64,000 nucleotides of DNA. It comes from Cuneatibacter caecimuris. Lineage in GTDB: Bacteria > Bacillota > Clostridia > Lachnospirales > Lachnospiraceae. Shown here piece after piece: positions 53,363 through 63,100 of this stretch. A program made the position numbers and the translations under genes. Location of the stretch: positions 1 through 64,000 of the forward strand of contig NZ_SGXF01000001.1 in NCBI RefSeq assembly GCF_004216775.1, read 5' to 3'. The notes beneath the pieces were generated by a model. That model was not told where the DNA came from, ran no database searches, and saw nothing but the letters and a program-made list of their open reading frames with translations. Positions within the stretch are counted from its first letter, which is position 1, and each line of letters starts with the position of its first letter.

Positions 53363-55211
53363 TGCAGACACCTCCTCCAAAGCTCATGGCGCCGCATCCG
53401 GAACACCGCATCCGGCAGTTGGGCGTTGTCTTTCCTTCCAGGGCATTTCTCCATTCCCTCTTCAAAAATTCCTTCGTCACTCCCACATCGATAAAGTCCC
53501 AGGGGAACAGCTCGTCCGGCTCCCGCTCTCTTGTGGTGTAAAATTCGATGGAAATCCCGCATTCTTCGAAGGCTTCCAGCCATTTCTCATTATTAAACTG
53601 CTCTCCCCAGGCGTCATAGATGCAGCCCTTCTCATAGGCCCTGCGGATCACCTTCCCTACGCGCCGGTCTCCTCTGGCCAGAACACCCTCCAGCACAGTG
53701 ACATCCGCCTCATGCCAGGTATAGCGCATGCTTTTCCAGTTTCTCTGCTCCTTAAACTTGGCGTTGACAATTCTCGCCCGGTTCAGAAATTCTTCCCTGG
53801 TGCACATGGGCGCCCATTGGAAGGGTGTAAAGGGTTTTGGTACAAAGAAAGAGGAGCTGGCTGTTACCTGAACTTTTCCGTTCCGTTTTTCTTTTGGCAT
53901 TTCGTAATATTTTTTTGCGATCTCATTGGAAAGGACCGCGATTCCTTCCATGTCCTCCACCGTTTCCGTAGGCTGCCCCAGCATGAAATACAGCTTCACC
54001 CTGTTCCAGCCTCCCTCAAAGGCCATAGCTGCGCCATTTAAAATCACATCCTCTGTCAGACCTTTATTGATCACATCCCGCAGCCTCTGAGTTCCGGCCT
54101 CTGGCGCGAAAGTCAGGCTGCTCTTGCGCACATCCTGCACCTTACTCATCACATCCAGAGAAAATGCGTCAATTCGCAGGGACGGAAGGGAGATATTAAT
54201 TCCCTTTCCATGGAATTCCTCAATGAGGAAATTCACCAGCTCCTCCAAGCAGCTGTAATCGCTGGAACTGAGGGAGCTTAAAGAAATTTCATCCTGGCCG
54301 GTGCTTTTCAGCATTTCTTTCGCCTGGTTCTTCAGAAATTCCAGGCTGCGCTCCCGCACAGGGCGGTACACCATGCCTGCCTGACAGAACCGGCAGCCGC
54401 GGATACAACCACGCTGGATTTCCAGCACTACCCGGTCCTGCGTCACTCTGATAAACGGCACCAGCGGTTTTTTCGGGTAGTAGGTGTCGCTCATTTCCAA
54501 TACAATCTCCTTGCGCACCTTTTCCGGCGCGTGAGGATTCACCGGCCGAAAAGCAGCCAGAGTCCCGTCCTCATGATACTCCGGCTCGTAAAATGCAGGT
54601 ACATAAATTCCGGGCACTTGTGCCGCCAGCTCCAGAAAATCCAGACGGCTGCCGCCGTTTTTCTTATTTTCCAGGTAGAGATCCAGCAGGCGGCGATACT
54701 GCGTTTCCCCTTCCCCCATATAAAACAGATCAAAAAATTCCGCAATTGGCTCCGGATTGTAGGCGCAGGGGCCTCCTCCGATCACAATGGGATCCTCTTC
54801 CCCGCGCTCTGCCGCTTCCAGCGGTATGCCGCTCAAATCCAGCACCTGGAGAATATTTGTATAACACATCTCATACTGAAGGGTGATAGCCAGAAAATCA
54901 AAGCTTTTCACCGGTTCCTGGGATTCCACCGCAAACAGCGGGATTTTCTCCCGGCGCATCACCGCGTCCAGATCCACCCAGGGGGAATAAACCCTGTCGC
55001 AGCAGGTGTCTTCCCATTGGTTGAACATGTCATACAGGATCTGAATTCCCAGATGGGACATGCCGATTTCATAGACGTCAGGAAAGCACATGGCAACCGA
55101 TACAGCGGCCTCAGACTTATCCTTTGCCGCGGCGTTGATCTCATTTCCTAAATACCTGGCCGGTTTTTCCACACTCAGCAGAATTTCATCGCTTAACGCT
55201 AGTTTTCTCAT
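53346..55211 (-). CDS. B12-binding-type radical SAM protein (TIGR03960 family)
   Basis: The 621-residue protein has an N-terminal cobalamin-binding-like domain ('VYEIGMSHLGIQILYDMFN') and a radical SAM core with the cluster motif 'GCIRGCRFCQAGM' near residue 270. A C-terminal CxxxCxxC-like site ('NCRMRCSGCGAM') completes the family pattern. The reaction is unknown; RNA or protein modification linked to RNase G is often suggested by gene order (inference). First gene of a three-gene overlapping unit. Confidence 0.9.
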   Translation of the reverse strand: MRKLALSDEILLSVEKPARYLGNEINAAAKDKSEAAVSVAMCFPDVYEIGMSHLGIQILYDMFNQWEDTCCDRVYSPWVDLDAVMRREKIPLFAVESQEPVKSFDFLAITLQYEMCYTNILQVLDLSGIPLEAAERGEEDPIVIGGGPCAYNPEPIAEFFDLFYMGEGETQYRRLLDLYLENKKNGGSRLDFLELAAQVPGIYVPAFYEPEYHEDGTLAAFRPVNPHAPEKVRKEIVLEMSDTYYPKKPLVPFIRVTQDRVVLEIQRGCIRGCRFCQAGMVYRPVRERSLEFLKNQAKEMLKSTGQDEISLSSLSSSDYSCLEELVNFLIEEFHGKGINISLPSLRIDAFSLDVMSKVQDVRKSSLTFAPEAGTQRLRDVINKGLTEDVILNGAAMAFEGGWNRVKLYFMLGQPTETVEDMEGIAVLSNEIAKKYYEMPKEKRNGKVQVTASSSFFVPKPFTPFQWAPMCTREEFLNRARIVNAKFKEQRNWKSMRYTWHEADVTVLEGVLARGDRRVGKVIRRAYEKGCIYDAWGEQFNNEKWLEAFEECGISIEFYTTREREPDELFPWDFIDVGVTKEFLKREWRNALEGKTTPNCRMRCSGCGAMSFGGGVCIENQN

Positions 55212-55289
55212 ATTTTTTCCTTATTTTTTGTGTGCGCTAACACAGTATTTAAATTGTTTCACATTCAGCAGCCATTTCATATTCATACC

Positions 55290-56135
55290 TTACATTTCCC
55301 GCAGTGAAATGACCGCCGCCTGAATTCCTCTGTTTTCCCCCATAATCCGGTGGGAATAAAACAGATGCGGATTGCACCTGGTACAGACGTCCGTAACCGC
55401 CAGATGCTCCGGCAGAATTCCCGCCTGAAGCAGAACGCCTCTGTTCGCCTGCCATAAGTCCAGCTGCCAGCGCCCTCTGCTGTTCTTTTTCAGATATTCC
55501 TGCGGAAAATACTCCGCTACTTCCTCTCCTACCTCGTAGCAGTCCTGGCAGATTGAAGGGCCAATGCAGGCCAGCACATCTTCTGGCCTGGTGCCATAGG
55601 CCTGATTCATGGCCTCCAGCGTCCTGGCGCCCATGGCCGCGGCAGTTCCCTTCCATCCTGAGTGGGAAACGGCAGCCGCTCTGTGCACCGGGTCCAGAAA
55701 ATAGAGGGGGACGCAGTCCGCGTAAAAGGTCACCAGCACAATTCCGGGAATATCCGTCATCAGCCCGTCCACATTGTCATAATCCCGCTGCCTGAACAGC
55801 CCTTTGCCGCAGTCCTCCACCGCAACCTTTCTGACAACAGTGGTATGGGTCTGCCGGGAAAGCACAGTCTTTTTTAAATCTACGCCTATTGCTTCGCACA
55901 GTCTCCTGTAGTTTTCTCTTACGTTTTCAGGGCTGTCCGCTTTTGACGGGGACAGATTCATGCTTTCATAGCAGCCTGTGCTCACTCCGCCCAGACGGGT
56001 GCTGAAACAATGATTCACCATTCCGGTTTGATCCAGAAGCGGAAACTGAAAATAAGGCACACCTCCGCCATATTTTAAAACAATTTCTTTCTGGTCGCTT
56101 CCTCTTCGGTTAATCCAGTTCAATTCCTCCAACAT
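55290..56135 (-). CDS. YfiH/YlmD-type multicopper-like purine nucleoside phosphorylase
   Basis: The 281-residue protein of the 'laccase-domain' family (YlmD in Bacillus) is now known to act on purine nucleosides. Shows 'SRQTHTTVV', 'DGLMTDIPGIVLVTFYADCVPLYFLD', 'AAVSHSGWKGTA' and 'GPSICQDCYEVGEEV', the His/Cys zinc set. The RBS AGGAGG precedes the ATG. It is separated by 78 bases from the radical SAM gene. Confidence 0.9.
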   Translation of the reverse strand: MLEELNWINRRGSDQKEIVLKYGGGVPYFQFPLLDQTGMVNHCFSTRLGGVSTGCYESMNLSPSKADSPENVRENYRRLCEAIGVDLKKTVLSRQTHTTVVRKVAVEDCGKGLFRQRDYDNVDGLMTDIPGIVLVTFYADCVPLYFLDPVHRAAAVSHSGWKGTAAAMGARTLEAMNQAYGTRPEDVLACIGPSICQDCYEVGEEVAEYFPQEYLKKNSRGRWQLDLWQANRGVLLQAGILPEHLAVTDVCTRCNPHLFYSHRIMGENRGIQAAVISLREM

Positions 56136-56191
56136 TTTTTTCCTCCTGATCCATTCGGAGACAAAATGAGCCTGTTCTTTTCCAGAGATTA

Positions 56192-56548
56192 TTATATTTG
56201 AAATTCAAAAGCATTTTCCACGTGGCAGATGCCGCCGCTGCCGTCGATGGCTATCACATCAAATCTACATGGAACGTCTTCTGCATAACCATGGCTGGCA
56301 TAAAAATAAAGAGCGGCCCTGCTGAGCCTCCTCTGTTTTCTTCTGTCCACCGCTTCCAGCGGGCTTCCGCAGTTCTCTGTACTTCTGAACTTTATTTCAC
56401 AGAATATCCAGGCAACATCTTTTTCTGCCAATATGTCAATCTCGCCATATGGAGTCCTGTAATTCCTTTTTACAATTCTGTAACCTTTTGACAATAGATA
56501 TCCGGCTGCAATCTCTTCATACTTATCTCCTATTCTCCGCTTATTCAC
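56192..56548 (-). CDS. YraN family endonuclease-like protein
   Basis: The 118-residue UPF0102 protein has a Holliday-junction-resolvase-like fold with 'GEIDILAEKDVAWIFCEIKFRST' (Asp...Glu-x-Lys) and 'RRLSRAALYFYASH'. Its position after rnhB and the signal peptidase genes is the standard Firmicute order. Role poorly defined. Confidence 0.92.
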   Translation of the reverse strand: MNKRRIGDKYEEIAAGYLLSKGYRIVKRNYRTPYGEIDILAEKDVAWIFCEIKFRSTENCGSPLEAVDRRKQRRLSRAALYFYASHGYAEDVPCRFDVIAIDGSGGICHVENAFEFQI

Positions 56549-56606
56549 CCATTTTCCCTCTTTACCCTGTGCAGCAGCAGAACCTGTCAGTCAGGCCTAC
56601 ACATAT

Positions 56607-57359
56607 TCATACAAAATGTCCGATAAAGCTGTTTCGGTGGATCGGGCATGGCCCGTATGTTTTCAGCGCTTCAATGTGGGAAGCGCAGCCATATCCTTTG
56701 TGGCTGGCAAATCCATATTCCGGATAAATTTTATCGTATTCCCGCATCATCCTGTCACGGGTCACTTTTGCAATTATACTGGCCGCCGCGATGGACAGGC
56801 TTCTGGCATCTCCTTTGATAATCGGCACTTGTTTCATTGACAGTCCCGGAATGCGGACAGCGTCATTGAGCAGCACTTCCGGCACAGGGGTCAGCTGGGA
56901 TACCGCCTGGCGCATTGCCTCATAAGTGGCCTGCAGAATGTTGATCTCATCGATAACCCCCGGCCCCTGGATTCCCACCCCCACCGACACCGCAGTTTTC
57001 ATGATTTCCTCATAAAGCTGTTCCCGTCTTGATTCCGAAAGCTGCTTGGAATCATTTACATATAAAAGCCGGCAATCCTCAGGCAGAATCACTGCAGCCG
57101 CAACCACCGGTCCGGCCAGCGGCCCTCTGCCTGCCTCATCAATCCCGCAGGCTGCTTTTCCGGCGCAGCGGCGTTCGAATTCCTGCATCTTCCAGAGCCG
57201 TTCCAGTTCTGCCTCCAGAGCCTTTCTCTTTCTGTCAGCAGAAGCAACCAGCTTCTGTACGCCGGCCCGGGAGTCCTCCCGATAAATTTCTGCCCACTGC
57301 CCCAGCTCCGCTTCGGGACAATTCCTGTATTCTTCTGTAATTTCACTGATTTTTTTCAT
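56607..57359 (-). CDS. rnhB: Ribonuclease HII
   Basis: The protein of about 250 residues removes RNA from DNA-RNA hybrids. Catalytic 'GIDEAGRGPLAGPVVAAAV' (Asp, Glu), 'NDSKQLSESRREQLYEEI' and 'IIAKVTRDRMM'. A helical N-terminal extension of about 55 residues precedes the core, as in many clostridial RNase HII. The start is either this ATG or a TTG at 57392 whose RBS is too close. Confidence 0.95.
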   Translation of the reverse strand: MKKISEITEEYRNCPEAELGQWAEIYREDSRAGVQKLVASADRKRKALEAELERLWKMQEFERRCAGKAACGIDEAGRGPLAGPVVAAAVILPEDCRLLYVNDSKQLSESRREQLYEEIMKTAVSVGVGIQGPGVIDEINILQATYEAMRQAVSQLTPVPEVLLNDAVRIPGLSMKQVPIIKGDARSLSIAAASIIAKVTRDRMMREYDKIYPEYGFASHKGYGCASHIEALKTYGPCPIHRNSFIGHFV

Positions 57360-57384
57360 CTGTTCTGCCAGCGCTCCTGACGTT

Positions 57385-57963
57385 TTATTCAATGCCTCCG
57401 AACCGGTTCAGCGGCCAGATTCTGATCAGGATTTTCCCTATAATCTGATCTTTCTTTACGTTTCCCACATCCAGATCCCGGCTGTCTGAGCTGTTGTTCC
57501 TGTTATCGCCCAACACAAAATATTCATCCTCTCCCAATACCACCGGTTCTGACGCGCGTTTGGGATTAATGATAACCTCTTTTCCGTAGGGGTCCTCCAG
57601 TCTCTCACCATTGATATAGACAATTCCTTCCTTAATCTGAACCACTTCTCCCGGCAAGCCTATGATTCTCTTGATATAATGCGTGTCCGCCCGGAACTCA
57701 TAATCAAATACAATTACATCAAAACGTTCCGGATCATGAAAGTGATAGGACAGTTTATTTATCAGCAGGCTTTCCCCATCCGCCAGGGTATCGTTCATGG
57801 AAGGTCCGATCACTTCCGTCCTCTGCACCACATAGATCACCACCAGAAGCGAGACTGCTACCACTGCCGCCAGATAACAGATCCCGCCTAAAATCTCCCG
57901 CAGGACAGGAAATTTCTTTTGATTCTCTCTTTCCAGCTCCAGCAGAATATCTTTATTGTTCAT
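57385..57963 (-). CDS. lepB: Signal peptidase I
   Basis: The 192-residue membrane protease has one N-terminal anchor (about 25-47), box B 'VIGPSMNDTLADGE' with catalytic Ser, 'DTHYIKRIIGLPGEVVQ' with the Lys, and 'VLGDNRNNSSDSR'. It cleaves signal peptides of exported proteins. One of two lepB genes flanking rbgA. Confidence 0.95.
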   Translation of the reverse strand: MNNKDILLELERENQKKFPVLREILGGICYLAAVVAVSLLVVIYVVQRTEVIGPSMNDTLADGESLLINKLSYHFHDPERFDVIVFDYEFRADTHYIKRIIGLPGEVVQIKEGIVYINGERLEDPYGKEVIINPKRASEPVVLGEDEYFVLGDNRNNSSDSRDLDVGNVKKDQIIGKILIRIWPLNRFGGIE

Positions 57964-58816
57964 GTGCGTTATCCCCTCCAGGTTTTTCCAGAGTGATCCT
58001 GCCCAGCCGGCCGCCCCGGAAATCTTCCAGCAGCATGGCGGCTGCCCTGGAGCAGTCCGGCTCGTTCCCTTTTTTCACACAAGCCCTGTTTCTGGCAACT
58101 TCCTCCAGAATCTCAAAATTTTCCCCGGACTCCTCCACCTGATACCTGGCGTTTAATATACCGGGATATTCTTCTCTGAGATATCCGATCAATTCTGCCG
58201 CAAGTTCTTCTCCCTGCAAAATATCATCCTTAATAGAGCCGATCCAGGCCAGCCTGAGCCCGACCTGCTGATCTTCGAACTTTGGCCAGAGAATTCCCGG
58301 CGTATCCAGGAGTTCTACATTCTTATTCAGTTTGATCCACTGATTTCCTTTTGTCACCCCCGGCTTATTTCCTGTTTTGGCCGCAGCCCTGCCTGCAAAA
58401 GAATTAATAAAAGTAGACTTTCCCACATTAGGGATCCCTGCAACCATAGCGCGGACCGGCCGGTTCAGGATTCCTCTGCGCCGATCCCGTTCTCTTTTTT
58501 CCCGGCAGGCAGTTTCAATCGCGGCCTGCACTGTTTTCATCCCGGATTTCTGCCGGGCGTCCAGCCGCACAACCTCGTAGCCTTTCGCCCTGAAATATGC
58601 TTCCCAGGCAGCATTCATCTTCTCGTCTGCCAGGTCTGCCTTATTCAATAAAATCATGCGCGCTTTGTTTCTGCCAAGAGAATCGATGTCCGGATTCCTG
58701 CTGGATACCGGAATCCTGGCGTCAACCAGTTCGATCACCAGGTCTACCAGCTTAATGCTTTCTTCCATCGCTCTTCTGGCCTTTGTCATATGGCCCGGAT
58801 ACCATTGAAAATTCAT
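57953..58816 (-). CDS. rbgA: Ribosome biogenesis GTPase RbgA
   Basis: The 287-residue circularly permuted GTPase (YlqF) helps assemble the 50S subunit. The G4 motif LNKADLAD comes before G1 'GIPNVGKSTFINSF', then G3 'LDTPGILWP'; N-terminal 'QWYPGHMTKARRAM'. The 3' end overlaps lepB by 11 bases, so the two are coupled. Confidence 0.95.
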   Translation of the reverse strand: MNFQWYPGHMTKARRAMEESIKLVDLVIELVDARIPVSSRNPDIDSLGRNKARMILLNKADLADEKMNAAWEAYFRAKGYEVVRLDARQKSGMKTVQAAIETACREKRERDRRRGILNRPVRAMVAGIPNVGKSTFINSFAGRAAAKTGNKPGVTKGNQWIKLNKNVELLDTPGILWPKFEDQQVGLRLAWIGSIKDDILQGEELAAELIGYLREEYPGILNARYQVEESGENFEILEEVARNRACVKKGNEPDCSRAAAMLLEDFRGGRLGRITLEKPGGDNAHEQ

Positions 58817-58849
58817 TTTATTCCTCTACTTTCTTCACATTACAGTTAT

Positions 58850-59389
58850 TTATAAAAATTCCAGATCTGCCAGCCCGCCAATGCGAAACCATACCTTGCC
58901 TAAAATCTGGTCTCTGCTCACAAAACCTACCTGTCTGGAACGGCTGTCTTCACTGCTCCCGGTATTATCGCCCAGCAAAAAATAATGCCCTGCCGGAATT
59001 TCCAGCTCTGATGCCGCCTCTCCCGGCACCATCACCTCTCCAATTGTCCCCCTGGTATCCAGAACAGTTCCATTAATATAAATTCTTCCATCCGCAATCT
59101 GCAACCGTTCACCCGGAAGGCCGACGATCCGCTTCACGGTCTGGCGCCCGTCCGTAAGCTGTACTACCGCTAAATCAAATCTGGAGGGTTTTAAAAAATT
59201 ATAACATATCTGATCCACCAGCACAATATCTCCGTCATGGAGCACCGGTTCCATAGATTTTCCTTCAATTCGAATCTCCCTGCCCAGTGTCAGCGCCAGA
59301 AACAGCGCCATCACCGCCACTGCTGCCAGGTCTGCAGCCCATTGCAGTACCCGAAGAAACAGTCTGTCTTCCGTTACATATAAGTTCAT
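58850..59389 (-). CDS. lepB: Signal peptidase I (second copy)
   Basis: The protein of about 179 residues has one anchor helix (about 16-38), 'IEGKSMEPVLHDGDIVLVDQ' (Ser), 'GRQTVKRIVGLPGERLQ' (Lys) and 'LLGDNTGSSEDSRSRQVGF'. It diverges strongly from the lepB at 57385, so the two may split substrates. Start at 59389 (AAGGAG 12 bases upstream); a longer TTG-started form lacks an RBS. Confidence 0.93.
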   Translation of the reverse strand: MNLYVTEDRLFLRVLQWAADLAAVAVMALFLALTLGREIRIEGKSMEPVLHDGDIVLVDQICYNFLKPSRFDLAVVQLTDGRQTVKRIVGLPGERLQIADGRIYINGTVLDTRGTIGEVMVPGEAASELEIPAGHYFLLGDNTGSSEDSRSRQVGFVSRDQILGKVWFRIGGLADLEFL

Positions 59390-59480
59390 CTGGTGTATTT
59401 TCTCCTTCAATATGCGAAATGAGAAGTCCGCATGGGAATCTCTCCGGGGAGCAATTTTCTTCCCTGGAAGCAAGTCCCTG

Positions 59481-59543
59481 CACCGCAGTGCGATCCCCCG
59501 GAGGGTTTTGTTTCATAGAACGAACTTTCCTATGAAATAAAAA
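59481..59543 (+). repeat. Dispersed palindromic repeat, copy C
   Basis: Begins ACCGCAGTGCGATCCCCCGG, then AGGG, then TTTTGTTTCATAG paired with CTATGAAATAAAA. It sits between rplS and lepB and provides the U-tract of the rplS terminator. Confidence 0.65.
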
Positions 59544-59596
59544 CTGCTGCCGTTCGGCCGCGCACCTGATAGTGCGGAAGCCGGAAACGGCAGCAG
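59544..59596 (-). terminator. Terminator of rplS
   Basis: Stem CTGCTGCCGTT/AACGGCAGCAG (11 bp) followed by TTTTTATTTC on the minus strand. Confidence 0.85.
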
Positions 59597-59613
59597 CCTC
59601 TCTCCGTCATGAA

Positions 59614-59961
59614 TTATTTGACTAATTCTTTTACCTTTGCAGCCTTACCAACTCTGTCACGCAGATAGAACAGTTTCGCACGTCTTACCTTACCCTTGCG
59701 AACTACTTCAATGCGTTCCACAGCAGGGGAATGCACCGGCCAGGTCTTTTCCACACCAACGCCGTTGGAATTCTTGCGGACTGTGAAAGTCTCGCGGACT
59801 CCGCCGTTCTGTCTCTTAATCACGGTGCCTTCAAATACCTGTACTCTCTCTCTGTTGCCTTCCTTGATCTTCGCGGACACTCTGACAGTATCGCCTACGT
59901 TGAAGGAATCAACCGTCTCTTTCAGCTGAGCCGCTTCAATGTTTTTAATAATTTCGTTCAT
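59614..59961 (-). CDS. rplS: 50S ribosomal protein L19
   Basis: The 115-residue L19 sits at the 30S-50S interface. '[35 protein letters not shown]' and '[22 protein letters not shown]' are diagnostic. It usually follows trmD; here it has its own promoter and a surface-protein gene upstream, so the rpsP-rimM-trmD block is elsewhere. I prefer the second of two ATGs after GGAGG. Confidence 0.98.
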   Translation of the reverse strand: MNEIIKNIEAAQLKETVDSFNVGDTVRVSAKIKEGNRERVQVFEGTVIKRQNGGVRETFTVRKNSNGVGVEKTWPVHSPAVERIEVVRKGKVRRAKLFYLRDRVGKAAKVKELVK

Positions 59962-60039
59962 CATGAACCTCCTTCAAAATCAGATGTTCTTAAATACACT
60001 CTGTACCAGAGGACCATCCGTCATAACACAACGCATTAT

Positions 60040-60068
60040 ATTTTAGCATAATTTTTCTGCCAGTGCAA
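60040..60068 (-). promoter_or_regulatory. Promoter of rplS
   Basis: TTGCAC, 17-base spacer, TAAAAT on the minus strand, giving a leader of about 70 bases. Confidence 0.7.
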
Positions 60069-60135
60069 GTCCTTTTCTGCAGTTTTCAAGACAAAATTAC
60101 CGATTCATTCATCCGCTGCTCCGATGGGAATTCAG

Positions 60136-63100
60136 TTATCTTTTTTTATGAACCCTCCGGCGCCGATCCTGCACGAAGACTCCTGCCATACTTGCCGCTG
60201 CAATTGCCAGGACAAGCACCCATGCAATCGGATTTGAATGATCTCCTGTATCTGCAGAAGAATCTGTACTGCTGGAGCTTTCAATTTCCTCCGCGCTGGT
60301 CGCCTCTGTACTGCTGGTTTCTTCGGTACTAATCTCTTCAGTACTGGTCTCCTCTGTACTGGTCTCTTCGGTACTCGTCTCTTCAGTACTGGTCTCCTCT
60401 GTACTCGTCTCCTCTGTACTCGTCTCTTCAGTACTCGTCTCCTCTGTACTGGTTTCCTCTGTACTCGTCTCTTCGGTACTGGTCTCCTCTGTACTGGTTT
60501 CTTCTGTACTGGTCTCTTCAGTACTGGTTTCTTCTGTACTGGTTTCTTCTGTACTGGTCTCTTCTGTACTGGTTTCTTCTGTACTGGTCTCTTCTGTACT
60601 GGTTTCTTCTGTACTGGTCTCTTCTGTACTGGTCTCTTCTGTACTGGTCTCTTCTGTACTGGTCTCCTCTGTACTGGTTTCTTCGGTACTGGTTTCCACT
60701 TCATTAATAGTAAATTCAACGGAAACAATAATGCCGCCAATTTCACCACTGGCTGTATAACTGCCAGCTTCTACAGGAAGTCCGGGGATTCCCAAACCGT
60801 CCTTTACATAAGAAATCTGTAAATCAGGCAGGGCATTTGCCACCCAGCTATCGCTGTAGGCAACCGCGGCTTCTTTAGCAATACCATCATACTCTGTATC
60901 AACAGGCGCTTTAAGCTCCGCGGTCCCAAGGATTTCTCCGCATCCAGAGCAGTACGCTTCTATAACAGTGCTTCCTTCCGCTCCTTTACGGTATTCAGGC
61001 GTATGCACATGGGCCTGCAGCTCGATGGCTCCGATCCCGGGTGCGTCCAGATTAATTGGATTGCCCATAATATCTTCAGTCAACCGCATATTTTCAATCA
61101 CAATCCCCTTTTCAGACACCAGTTCCCTGGCCTGAGGCGTAAATTCTGCCGCATGGCCCCGCAGATTTTTCAGAGGGTCTGCTTTCAATTCCTCTACTTC
61201 TGCCAAAGTTCTGACATCCGCCAGGCCCGTACTATGCGACTGGTAAGCGCCTGGATTTACAAGCTGCGGGTCTCCATAATAATTGCCCGGCCAACTGTTC
61301 TCATTTATTCCGAACAGGCCTTCATATGCAAACAGATTATTTTTGATTGTGGAGCCTGCTGCTATACCCGATGCTTTGGAGAAGTTTGCGCTTCTCACGC
61401 CTTCTTTCACATCCACAATGTTATTCAGGAATGTCACGTATTCCGGGGACCCTGTCGTACTGCGGCTGGAGAAGAGATAAACGTTATTTTTTACAATATA
61501 GAACGTATTGTTATAAACCGTCGGAGCTCCCGCAGACGTGCCGTTGTTGCTGTGGTCCTGGAAAATCTCCTGTCCGTTTCCAGTCGCGTCGTTAGCAGAG
61601 ACATTATAACGGTAAACCGTATCCCTCTGGCTTCCCATCAACAGAAGCGCGCCGCCCTGATTGTCATGGCTGTAATTATACTGGAATGTTGAATTATAGC
61701 AGAAATTATCCGCGTCAAAAGCCTGACCGTCTGACTGTCCGTAAACCGTTCCGTATACCTCGTTATACTGGAACAGAACATCAGTGGCATAATGTGTCCA
61801 CACAGCCGCATAATACACGCTGTTTAGCGGCACAGATGCAGCCCCGTTGACTACATTCTTTTCCACCACTGCATTGCTGGATGCCTCTCCCAGCACAATT
61901 CCATCGCCCAGAGTATCTTCAATGTAGTTATTGTTGATTGAGATATTCCGGCAGGTACGGTTATAAGCGTTTGGATTGCTGGTATTATAAGCGCCCTCCA
62001 CCTTCGTTCGGATTCCTTCATGCATGGTGCGGTAAACTGTATTATACTGCAGCTTCACACCGTCAAATCCTGACTGATTATTTGTATTTGCAACCACCTG
62101 GTTTCCATCCGGGGTGCGGAATTCGGCCAGGGCGATGATACCGCCGGACATCTTCGCACTGGTGTTGCTCACACTGTCTGTGGTATTGGATACCACATCA
62201 TGGACATAACAGTTTTCTACAGTCAGATCTTTCATCAATTCATTCTGATCATAGGTAAAAAGATATATTCCCGCACGCACATAGGGCTCTGTATAACTCT
62301 GACCAAATGCCTGACCCGCTCCATAGTTTGTAACCTCAAAATTACTGATTTTCCAGTATTGCTGGTTCACAAGCATAATAGCCGCGCTGTAACAGCTATA
62401 GGTCGTTCCGCCTCCGTTAATGACAGGCCTTCCGTCCTGGTCCAGGTTCCCATAAGAACTGAGCAGGATGGGGCGTTTTTCATCTCCGCTGCCCATGGGA
62501 CGCAGATAACCATTCCAAATATCCCCGGCTTTAAACAGGATCTTATCCCCCGGCAGGAAATTCACTGTATTAACTTTATTCAGAGACTTCCAGGGGGTAT
62601 CAATGCTCAGGCCATCATTCCCATCGTCTCCCAGGCTGCTGCTGACATAATAGGTAGTTCCGGCATAATCATCGCCAAGACGCACCGTCACTTCCGCTGT
62701 CACAGTGATCGCAGGGTTGTTCAGCAGGATTCCTGTCACCGTAAATTTACCAATGCTGCCATAACTGGTGGGATCTACAGGATTCCAGGCAACCGCTTCC
62801 TGTCCGCTGGTTCCATCTTTGTAATGAGCCGTCACCGTCTGGGGCAGCGCCGGAGCAGTTCCTACCACTGTTGTCACCGCAGTATTTTCAGCGGACTGAA
62901 TATAAGGCGATTCTTTAGCCGTTAAAGATGGTTTCTGCACATTCTCTCTGGTGCTGGTTGCGGAAAAGATATCATGCTGATTGTTTGCAGCCCTGGTAGG
63001 AACCACAAAAGCGAAGGATATTTCTGTCTTTCCCTGCTCCAGCGCCTTCTGTACCGCATCAGTCACATCCACTTCATATACATAGCTGGGATTGTTCAGC

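Noticed and set aside
60331-60699. CRISPR array
   Set aside because: The repeats are 15 bases, contiguous without spacers, and stay in one reading frame.
60238-60822. Plus-strand frame with repeated TGLF/CTG units over the TSTEE region
   Set aside because: An artefact of the 15-base tandem repeat read on the other strand. The minus-strand frame continues into real domains on one side and a sorting signal on the other.
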